This document shows, piece by piece, positions 17,140 to 22,836 of a stretch of DNA of 22,836 nt. Both the position numbers and the translations under genes were made by a program. Where the stretch lies: positions 1 to 22,836 of the IMG/VR virus record IMGVR_UViG_3300032213_000395; one strand, 5' to 3'. Positions within the stretch are counted from its first letter, which is position 1. Every line of letters begins with the position of its first letter. Origin of the DNA: a virus. The notes under the pieces were generated by a model. The model ran no database searches, had not been told where the DNA came from, and saw only the letters and a program-made list of their open reading frames with translations.

Positions 17140-17361
17140 CTAATTGATGCGCCATGTACGGACGCCGAGGACACCGTCCTCGGCTACCGTAAACACTTTG
17201 ACCCTGACACCGCTCTTCTTGGCGGCTGTGTCGATGGTGTACGTCATGTAGGCAGGTTTCATCGTCGGGATAAAGAAACTGTCCCCGATGCTCATGCCGG
17301 AGAAGGGGAACACCCACTCCGGCTCGTCGTACCCCATCTCAAGGCTTTGCTTCTTGCTCAT
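17140..17361 (-). CDS. Small conserved phage protein, function unknown
   Basis: This 73-residue protein has a clear core, FPFSGMSIGDSFFIPT followed by AAKKSGVRVKVFTV and GVLGVRTWRI. I recall similar small proteins, with GDSFF near the start and a terminal GVRxWRx, from phage replication regions, but I cannot name a function. It looks like a compact beta fold, perhaps a nucleic-acid or protein-binding accessory. It is the last gene of the leftward operon: its ATG at 17361 overlaps the 3' end of the primase-helicase by 23 bases. An alternative ATG at 17337, one base after the primase stop, would give 65 residues. Neither start has a good Shine-Dalgarno site, so the start is uncertain. Its 3' end contains a 9-bp hairpin and stops one base from the convergent giant gene. 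Confidence 0.75.
   Translation of the reverse strand: MSKKQSLEMGYDEPEWVFPFSGMSIGDSFFIPTMKPAYMTYTIDTAAKKSGVRVKVFTVAEDGVLGVRTWRIN
17164..17184. terminator. GC-rich hairpin at convergent gene junction, possible bidirectional terminator
   Basis: GCCGAGGAC (17164-17172) and GTCCTCGGC (17176-17184) form a perfect 9-bp stem with a 3-base loop, 26 bases past the stop of the giant + strand gene and inside the 73-aa - strand gene. Neither side has a U-tract, so it is not a textbook intrinsic terminator. It is the only strong structure I see where the two transcription units meet. The paired bases also encode AEDGVLG, so the symmetry could be a by-product of coding. Confidence 0.35.
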
Positions 17362-20191
17362 CGAACAGGTGTGACATGTCCATCGTCAGTTCGTAGGCAT
17401 TGACGTTGGTGGCTCCCAAGGCGTCTTTCCACCCAGTGGCCATCTGTTTGCGGACCTTGTCGATCAAGATCCCCTTCTGCTTGAGGCGATTTTCAAACTG
17501 CCGAACGTCCATGCGGATGTCCCGCAGGTACGCTTTCATCGCCGACGTTGAGATGAAGATTCGGCTGTTGTCCACCTCGGCTCGGATGTGAAGCGCGTTG
17601 CGCGGCTCCATCGTGACCTTGCCATCACGGACCACGAGGCAACTCTGGATGTTCTTGTTGATGAAGTCGCCCACCACATCCTCGCGCCCACTCTCATCGT
17701 CGCGCTTCTTCCCGGCGATCAGGTCGTCGAACTCTGCACCAACCACGCTGAAGATCCGGTCAAGGTCGAACTGCATCAGCCCAAGGGAGTTGGCAATCTC
17801 TCCCCCGACACGGGTGGTGGCGAACATGTTGGACAGGAACCGATACTCCGAGTTGTTCGTGTACCGCTGCGCGACCTTCAGGTACTCCAGATCTGTAAGT
17901 CTCTTGAGTTCCGGTACCCCAATGTTCTGGATAAGTTCTTTTACGTAAATCGGGCCAGCGTGTCCGTAGTTGTATTTCAATGGGTCGATCATCAGTTTGC
18001 CGCGTTCGGCTGTCAGTTCGTACCCTTTGACGCTAGGAATGCGTACCTCTGGCTCCAGTATGCGAACGCCCTGCGCCGAGACATTGGCACGGTACTCTTG
18101 CAACAGGCTCTTCATCGGCTTGTTGGTCGTGATGATGGCGATCAGTTTGGAGTAGAACGACGCCTCGCGCTCCTGGTTGGTGGAGGACATCAAGCGGATC
18201 TTCGGAGCGCCTGAACTGATGTTGTAGATCAGGTGAGACACAAGTTTGGGGTCAAGGTCGCCCTGCTCGTCCAGACCGTACGGCAGGTTCTTGCTCGTGA
18301 TCATCCGTTGGATCAGACCGTTGCCCGTGGCGTCGTAGACCGATAGCGTGTCTGGCTTACCCCAGATGCTGAGTGCGCCGTAGAGTGCGCCCGTCTTCCC
18401 AGTGCCCGGCCCGTCGCTGTAGAGTGACAGCGTTACGCCGTTGACGTTGGTGACCTCCATCAAGGGCGACGCGAATCCACAGAGGATGGCGAACGCATGC
18501 AGTTCGTAGCCAGGGTCGTTGAACATCTGGATGCATCGCTTCCACGTCTCAAAGTCTCCCGCCGTACGGATGTTGCGCACCACGTTCTTGGACAGGGGCG
18601 ATGTCGGGGAGTACCGGACCTCGGAGCGCGTGAACTCCTGTGTGCCAAGCACGAAACTTTCTTGATCCTCGGTCCAACCTTGTTGGACTCTCATCACATC
18701 TGCTCGTTGCGTTTCCACTAGATATGCCGTCCATTTCATGAGGTAACTTGCCAGACGGTTACCCTGCGTCGGTTCAAACACCACACCGTTGGAAGCCAGG
18801 ATGGTCTTGAGTTTTTCTTGAGAGACAACGTCTTTCAGAGGCAGCAAGAACTCCCGCGACTGATCCATCGGCAGATGCAGATGCATCACAAGGCACTCGC
18901 CATCGTAGGAACTGTAGATGCGCTTGGTCGGATACAGGTCGTTGGGTGTGATCAACTCTGCGTCGTCTTGGATCAACTTGCCCTTCTTGTCACGCCGGGG
19001 CGGGGGCATGAAGTAGATGCCGCCGTTCACTCCTCGCTGGTATGGGTTGAGGAAGTCTGGGAAGACGAGAATCTTTTCGGTATTCGACGGCAACCGAACT
19101 GCGCCCGTTTCATTTTCGGGGGCTTGTCCGACTGGGTCAGGCTGTCTGGCAATCTTGATGATGCGCCCGAGTTCAATCGGGCCTGTGATGCGTCCGCGAT
19201 GGGGGCAGTCGATACAACCGTCACCGTTCTCTCTGGAGAAGGCGTCGCATCCGTGTGCCCAGTTTGCTTCTCGCAGGGACTGAGCGGCTTTGCGCTCGGT
19301 TTCGTCATAGGAGTACTTCGGGTATTCCTCAGACATGAGGTGGATGGCTTCCTTGCCATCTCTGCATCGAGCGGCGACGGAGATCCCTGCGTACCACAGA
19401 GGCTCAGGACAAGACTCGGCGTTCTCAATGATGTGTCGAATTTGGGCACAACCGTTCCCTTCTAAACTGAGGTTTACGATCTTGGCGAAGTCATACTCAA
19501 AGTTGCCGTTGCGCTTCTCAAAGATGGCGCGTGTGTCGTCGTCCAGTCCTTTCTCAATGTCGCTGAGCGCAAACTTGGCGTCCAGCGGGATCTGTTCAAG
19601 CGCGGGGGCGAAGATGCTGAAGTCGTGCGTCTCAATCTCGTTGAGGATGAACGATTCAGTCGGGGGGTTGTATCGGTAGTTCTTCGTCCCAGGCACGCGC
19701 ATCAGACGCGCAGAGTCTGCCGGTACGCCCTCGTCGATGATCATGTTGTGGTCCAAGCAGAGTTGCTTGAACCGTGCGGCCCACCTGTCCCACTCAGCCG
19801 CAGGGATCTCCTCGTTGAGAATCCAGTACGCATGGATCCCGCCGCCAGAGTCCACGGCGATTGGCAGTGGCCAACCGACTTCCCCACAGAAACGCTCAAC
19901 GTCGTCAAGCGCCTTGGATTTAGACTCGTAGCGTTTCTCCCCGTGCATCACGTCGAGGTCGAGGAAGAAACTCTTTACGAACGTGCAGAACTCCTGCTTG
20001 CGCCGAAATCCTGAGTACGTGCCTGGGGTGAAGTAAACATTCTTTTTCTCCCCAATAAACCTCTCAGCAAGAGCGAGCGCGTCTCCGACATTGGACGCGA
20101 AGCGTGGAACGATGTTCCCCTCCGTGTCGATGGCAGCGACGCACACATTCCCCTGCGAAGGAAAAATCTTCTCGAAAAATTCTTTGTTCAT
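17339..20191 (-). CDS. Primase-helicase: AEP/PrimPol-type primase fused to DUF927-type helicase
   Basis: This 950-residue protein probably primes and unwinds phage DNA. Archaeo-eukaryotic primase motifs lie in the N-terminal third: FFLDLDV with Asp78 and Asp80 (metal binding), SGGGIHAYW at 115-123 with His120, and DSARLMRVPGTKNYR at 159-173. A PriCT-like helical part follows (about 263-305, WYAGISVAARC and YPKYSYDETE). Next comes a Cys/His cluster (Cys315, Cys326, Cys329, His331) that may bind zinc. The ATPase half has Walker A GPGTGKT at 594-600, a Walker B-like YGLDE at 638-642 and a sensor-like IIATTN-type stretch (IAIITTN, 684-690). This matches DUF927-type primase-helicases of phages and plasmids. 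The ATG at 20191 has only GCGGAA immediately before it, a poor ribosome-binding site. An intrinsic terminator ends about 12 bases upstream. Domain assignment is strong; polymerase activity beyond priming is possible but unproven. Confidence 0.88.
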   Translation of the reverse strand: MNKEFFEKIFPSQGNVCVAAIDTEGNIVPRFASNVGDALALAERFIGEKKNVYFTPGTYSGFRRKQEFCTFVKSFFLDLDVMHGEKRYESKSKALDDVERFCGEVGWPLPIAVDSGGGIHAYWILNEEIPAAEWDRWAARFKQLCLDHNMIIDEGVPADSARLMRVPGTKNYRYNPPTESFILNEIETHDFSIFAPALEQIPLDAKFALSDIEKGLDDDTRAIFEKRNGNFEYDFAKIVNLSLEGNGCAQIRHIIENAESCPEPLWYAGISVAARCRDGKEAIHLMSEEYPKYSYDETERKAAQSLREANWAHGCDAFSRENGDGCIDCPHRGRITGPIELGRIIKIARQPDPVGQAPENETGAVRLPSNTEKILVFPDFLNPYQRGVNGGIYFMPPPRRDKKGKLIQDDAELITPNDLYPTKRIYSSYDGECLVMHLHLPMDQSREFLLPLKDVVSQEKLKTILASNGVVFEPTQGNRLASYLMKWTAYLVETQRADVMRVQQGWTEDQESFVLGTQEFTRSEVRYSPTSPLSKNVVRNIRTAGDFETWKRCIQMFNDPGYELHAFAILCGFASPLMEVTNVNGVTLSLYSDGPGTGKTGALYGALSIWGKPDTLSVYDATGNGLIQRMITSKNLPYGLDEQGDLDPKLVSHLIYNISSGAPKIRLMSSTNQEREASFYSKLIAIITTNKPMKSLLQEYRANVSAQGVRILEPEVRIPSVKGYELTAERGKLMIDPLKYNYGHAGPIYVKELIQNIGVPELKRLTDLEYLKVAQRYTNNSEYRFLSNMFATTRVGGEIANSLGLMQFDLDRIFSVVGAEFDDLIAGKKRDDESGREDVVGDFINKNIQSCLVVRDGKVTMEPRNALHIRAEVDNSRIFISTSAMKAYLRDIRMDVRQFENRLKQKGILIDKVRKQMATGWKDALGATNVNAYELTMDMSHLFDEQEAKP

Positions 20192-20202
20192 TTCCGCAGA
20201 GA

Positions 20203-20227
20203 CAAAAAAGCGGAGACACCTCCGCTG
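20203..20227 (-). terminator. Intrinsic (Rho-independent) terminator between regulator and primase-helicase
   Basis: Read on the - strand, AGCGGAG, loop GTGT, CTCCGCT is followed directly by a T-run (TTTTT, then G). This is a perfect 7-bp GC-rich stem with a 4-base loop and U-tract. It starts 17 bases after the stop of the 114-aa HTH gene, and the T-run ends 12 bases before the primase-helicase ATG. The same hairpin read on the + strand has no U-run. The position implies that transcription of the upstream genes is at least partly stopped here. Confidence 0.85.
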
Positions 20228-20243
20228 TTACGACTAGACCGAT

Positions 20244-20588
20244 TCAGTCTGCTTTCTTTTGAGACACCTGCTTGATGGGCGCATCCGTCATCTCTTGCAG
20301 ATACGCACGTGCAGCCTCAAGGGTGGAAACGGGGAGCCGCCCGTTTCTCAGATCCTCCTGAATGAGTTGAGTGAACACTGAGATCTTGTCTACCTTGGCC
20401 GGGCGAATGTTGCCCCCACGGAACCACAGATGGAGTGCCATGCGAGACACGCCGAAGACTTGCGCCACGTATGCCGCAGGGAGATTCGCCTCCACACAGA
20501 CACGTGCAAGGCGAACCCCCAAGGGCGACGTAGAAGTGGCGCCAAGTACCGAGCGGATCAGTTCGTCCCGATACTTGCCTTTCTTCAT
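20244..20588 (-). CDS. Helix-turn-helix DNA-binding protein
   Basis: This 114-residue protein has a central helix-turn-helix. Residues 37-58 (PAAYVAQVFGVSRMALHLWF) have the A-x-x-F/L-G-V-S-R pattern of Cro/XRE-like or related phage DNA-binding proteins, and a basic stretch (RGGNIRPAKVDKI) follows. The C-terminal part (about 69-100) is helical and may dimerise, and the tail is basic (QKKAD). It may be a transcriptional regulator of the early genes or a replication-associated DNA binder; no repressor-type cleavage or dimerisation domain is visible. The start ATG overlaps the stop of the upstream gene as ATGA, indicating translational coupling. An intrinsic terminator directly follows the gene, so it is the last gene before a transcriptional break. 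Confidence 0.75.
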   Translation of the reverse strand: MKKGKYRDELIRSVLGATSTSPLGVRLARVCVEANLPAAYVAQVFGVSRMALHLWFRGGNIRPAKVDKISVFTQLIQEDLRNGRLPVSTLEAARAYLQEMTDAPIKQVSQKKAD

Positions 20589-21424
20589 TTCTTAGACCAC
20601 TTCTTCACGATCTCGGAAACGTCTTCGGCTTTCTCTGCCGTGGGCATCTTCGTCTGGCGCACACTCGGCTCAGGCACAGACTCGGGTTGCTCAGGCTGTT
20701 CGGCGCTCGCCTCGGCCTTGTACACCGTCAACTTGATCGCGTTCTCAGCAGCGGGAGACTTGCTCTGGCGCGTGATGGCATCACGGATGTCACCAGGAAC
20801 AGCAGCCATCGGAGAGAACAACAGACGGGGGACGGGGGAGTTGATGTCGAACTCCATCTTGGTCACAACGCGCCCTGCGGAGACGTTGTTGTTCGCAAGC
20901 ATCTGGATGTACGGACGGAACGGCCAACGCCCATTCTCTTCCTTGCCAAAGGCCGAGGTCGCGGGAAGCACCAACTGATAGACATCTCCACCGGGGTCGC
21001 CGGGGAGCACCACAGCCGTGCGCCACGACAGGCGGCATGCCGTACCCTGTCCACCTTGACCGGAACCCTTGACCGAGTTGGGGCACTCAGCGCAAGACGA
21101 TGCGGGAGGATTGGTCACATCAGCATCGGGGGTCTTGGAGTCGCTCGACCAGCAGGTCGGCGCAACCTTGATGCCCTTCTTGTACGACGATGCGTAGAAG
21201 GTACGCGATGCGTCATGGGCCATCTTCACGAAGATGATAGGCATCTCGTTCTGGGTGTTGACCGACTGCTCCTTCCCCGCAACGATCTTGCGGAAGACAC
21301 GCCCCTCAATGGAGATGCGCTTGGTCGCATTGATGGAACCACCTGCGACTGCTTTGGTATCGTCGTCAAGACCGAGTTCGACGATGTCGGAGTTTTGAAT
21401 GATTGTTGCGAGAGCGTTGCTCAT
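20585..21424 (-). CDS. Four-cysteine phage protein, candidate single-strand DNA-binding/replication factor
   Basis: This protein has 279 residues. Cys91, the pair Cys111-x-x-Cys114 and Cys130 form a plausible zinc site within CWSSDSKTPD...SSCAECPN...TACR. The flanking sequence looks beta-rich (MPIIFVKMAHDASRTFYASS, then GDVYQLVLPATSAFG). Residues about 236-262 are a Pro/Glu-rich linker, and the C-terminus ends in a basic helix (IVKKWSKK). I have seen this layout in replication modules of uncultured phages. A DNA-binding role is inferred from context only; the acidic C-terminal tail typical of bacterial SSB is absent. The frame opens at a TTG (21436), but ATG at 21424 has GAGG six bases upstream, overlapping the previous stop region, so I use 21424. 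The end overlaps the HTH start by ATGA. Confidence 0.7.
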   Translation of the reverse strand: MSNALATIIQNSDIVELGLDDDTKAVAGGSINATKRISIEGRVFRKIVAGKEQSVNTQNEMPIIFVKMAHDASRTFYASSYKKGIKVAPTCWSSDSKTPDADVTNPPASSCAECPNSVKGSGQGGQGTACRLSWRTAVVLPGDPGGDVYQLVLPATSAFGKEENGRWPFRPYIQMLANNNVSAGRVVTKMEFDINSPVPRLLFSPMAAVPGDIRDAITRQSKSPAAENAIKLTVYKAEASAEQPEQPESVPEPSVRQTKMPTAEKAEDVSEIVKKWSKK

Positions 21425-21432
21425 GATTGACC

Positions 21433-21843
21433 TCAAACTGTAGTGGCACTGGTAGATGCTTTGCGGACGACGATGTCGTACTCACGAAGCGCGTTCACAC
21501 CGGGAGGCAGGCCTTGGTCCTTCCTCTCGGACATGAATTCTTTGAAGTTGCGTTGGTGGATGCGGCGTTCCAACAGATCGATGGAGCCTTCCGTCTCGAC
21601 GAACTTCTTGAAGTTGTCCCAATCGGTACAGAAGTACCGATCCTTGATTTGGCGTGTGACTGTCCCGTGGACGGTCTTCAAGCCGTTGGTGTTGGTTGCG
21701 TTGCAGATCTCAAGCAGCGCGGCTTCGATCTTCTCCATGTCGGCCTTGAGACCCTCATCGCGGAACTCGTAGTCGGTCTTGATCCTCTCGCGCTCGCGGC
21801 GCAGAGTCAAATAGGTTTCAACTAACATTTCTGCGTCATTCAT
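21433..21843 (-). CDS. Coiled-coil phage protein of replication module, function unknown
   Basis: This protein has 136 residues. The first 48 (MLVETYLTLRRERERIKTDY, then KADMEKIEAALLEIC) form a charged helix with coiled-coil character. A beta-like part follows (LKTVHGTVTRQIKDRYFCTD), then a helical region, and the conserved ending LPPGVNALREYDIVVRK. I recall such proteins next to phage replication or recombination genes, with no established function. The helical N-terminus is faintly reminiscent of Gam-like or nuclease-inhibitor folds, but I would not assign that. Three in-frame ATGs exist (21867, 21864, 21843). Only 21843 has a strong site, AAGGAG seven bases upstream, so I chose it. The gene then overlaps the helicase 3' end by 8 bases, pointing to coupled translation. 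Confidence 0.75.
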   Translation of the reverse strand: MNDAEMLVETYLTLRRERERIKTDYEFRDEGLKADMEKIEAALLEICNATNTNGLKTVHGTVTRQIKDRYFCTDWDNFKKFVETEGSIDLLERRIHQRNFKEFMSERKDQGLPPGVNALREYDIVVRKASTSATTV

Positions 21844-22836
21844 TACTATCTCCTTCAACTTCATCAATGAACAGGTCCACCAACTTCTCGTGCATGTCCA
21901 CCTTGTTCTGCAACATCGTGTACATGCGACGCTCCACCTCTGAACCCTGAAGGTGGATGACTGTCATCTTGTTCTGCTGACCGACTCGGTCGATTCGCGC
22001 AACGCACTGGAGGTACGTTTCCACAGACATCACGGGTGACCAGAACACAATCGTGTCTGCCGCAGTGAGCGTGACGCCGTGCGATGCGGCTTGCGGTTGG
22101 ATCAACAGGACTTTGGGATCGGCTGTTGTCTGGAAGTTCTTGAAGATCGACGCTCGCGCATTAGCGGATACATCACCGCTGATCACCTCGGCGCTGACGC
22201 CGTTGTCGTCCAGATACTTCTTCACCAGACTCAGGGTGTGTCGGTACGGGATGAACACCAGAACCTTGTGCACCGTCTCGTCCAAGACTTCCTGAAGCAC
22301 GGCCAAGCGCGGGGTGACATCGAACTCCACCACGTTGGAGTCGTCCGTGTAGACAGCACCGCCCGACAACTGAAGCAGTCGAGACAGCGCAGCAGCCGCG
22401 TTGACTGTGCTGATCGTCTCCCCTGCGGCCTGGATCTGCATCTCCTTGAGCAGTTCCTTGTAGTACTTGTTGGCCTGTGTGGACAGCGGCACGATGCGCG
22501 TCTGGTACATGACCTCGGGCAAGTCCAAGCACTGGGCCTTCTCGTAGCGGATCGCGGGTTGGAGCGCGTCGAACACCGTCAGGCGCGAGTCGGTCTTGGG
22601 GAGCCACTTGAACTTGCTCACCTGATACAGCACCTTGTCGCGCCATGCGGACATGTAGCGCGGCACGTTGTCCGGGTTGACCATCTTGGCTAGACCGAAT
22701 GCATCCATCGGAGACTGCGCCGCAGGAGTGCCTGTCATCATCCACAGGTACGTGTCTTTCCTGACCAGACGCGCCAAGGTCTTCCACCGCACGGTGCTTG
22801 GGTTCTTGTACGCGTTGGCCTCGTCCACGATGATCA
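21836..22836 (-). CDS. SNF2-family (SF2) helicase, C-terminal part, cut by window edge
   Basis: About 332 residues are present; the N-terminus lies beyond the window. The visible part begins at motif II (IIVDEAN, bases 22834-22814). It continues with motif III-like MMTGTP (about 22738-22724) and a second RecA-like domain: KVLVFIPYRHTL (motif IV area), QAASHGVTL (motif V area) and YLQCVARIDRVGQQ (motif VI, with the two arginines of QxxRxxR). This is the signature of SF2 SNF2-like ATPases, which translocate on double-stranded DNA. Phage members occur in replication and recombination modules. Motifs I and Ia are missing only because of the window boundary. GTG at 22828 is inside motif II and is not a real start. 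The stop overlaps the start of the next gene by 8 bases. Confidence 0.9.
   Translation of the reverse strand, partial: IIVDEANAYKNPSTVRWKTLARLVRKDTYLWMMTGTPAAQSPMDAFGLAKMVNPDNVPRYMSAWRDKVLYQVSKFKWLPKTDSRLTVFDALQPAIRYEKAQCLDLPEVMYQTRIVPLSTQANKYYKELLKEMQIQAAGETISTVNAAAALSRLLQLSGGAVYTDDSNVVEFDVTPRLAVLQEVLDETVHKVLVFIPYRHTLSLVKKYLDDNGVSAEVISGDVSANARASIFKNFQTTADPKVLLIQPQAASHGVTLTAADTIVFWSPVMSVETYLQCVARIDRVGQQNKMTVIHLQGSEVERRMYTMLQNKVDMHEKLVDLFIDEVEGDSNE

Noticed and set aside
17588-18214. Long + strand frames opposite the replication genes (17588-18214, 18818-19465, 20687-21430, 22079-22693)
   Set aside because: All are antisense to genes with clear domain motifs, and none has motifs or coupling to neighbours.
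21424-21436. TTG at 21436 as start of the four-cysteine protein
   Set aside because: ATG at 21424 has GAGG six bases upstream, and the TTG codon itself abuts that ribosome-binding site.
21843-21867. ATGs at 21867 and 21864 as start of the coiled-coil protein
   Set aside because: Only ATG 21843 follows a strong AAGGAG; the extra residues (MMKLKEIV) are encoded by the ribosome-binding region and the helicase 3' end.
1-22836. tRNA genes, integrase, reverse transcriptase/diversity-generating element, toxin-antitoxin or metabolic genes
   Set aside because: None is visible; nearly every base is occupied by the genes listed, and none carries the corresponding motifs.

Overview
The window looks like part of the genome of a tailed double-stranded DNA bacteriophage, probably a short-tailed (podovirus-like) phage of a moderately GC-rich bacterium. 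The evidence is a phage GH24 lysozyme, a run of head-tail and internal-virion-type proteins, a giant LPD38-type 'large polyvalent protein', and a replication cassette with a PrimPol-DUF927 primase-helicase and an SNF2-type helicase. Genes are packed with almost no spacer. I see no integrase, tRNA, CRISPR array or insertion sequence. Several proteins resemble, from memory, families common in uncultured aquatic phages. Host and lifestyle cannot be read from this window.

Left part, + strand, 2-17138 (late genes): the 3' part of a small holin-like gene; an endolysin coupled to it by a GTGA overlap; a 626-aa head-to-tail/tail protein with an inserted beta domain; a 458-aa virion protein; an 825-aa glycine-zipper and threonine-rich protein; a 294-aa protein with a conserved GDGxSDxIPA...LADGEFVVPA module; a 382-aa Gln/Ala-rich helical protein; a 524-aa coiled-coil protein; and a 2377-aa giant protein carrying an HELVH metallopeptidase motif and a C-terminal LPD38-like region. 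The last five together look like an internal core or ejection apparatus that travels with the DNA into the host. That role is inferred.

Right part, - strand, 22836-17140 (replication genes, read right to left): an SNF2-family helicase cut by the window edge; a 136-aa coiled-coil protein; a 279-aa four-cysteine protein; a 114-aa helix-turn-helix protein; a perfect intrinsic terminator; the 950-aa primase-helicase; and a 73-aa conserved small protein. Overlaps of 8, 4 and 23 nt and good Shine-Dalgarno sites suggest a translationally coupled operon. The terminator splits it just before the primase-helicase.

The two blocks converge with a single base between the stop codons (17138 and 17140). 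The only obvious structure there is a GC-rich hairpin inside the 3' end of the 73-aa gene. The points most worth a second look are the terminator directly in front of the primase-helicase, the hairpin at the convergent junction, the predicted metallopeptidase inside the giant protein, and the repeat-bearing Thr-rich protein.
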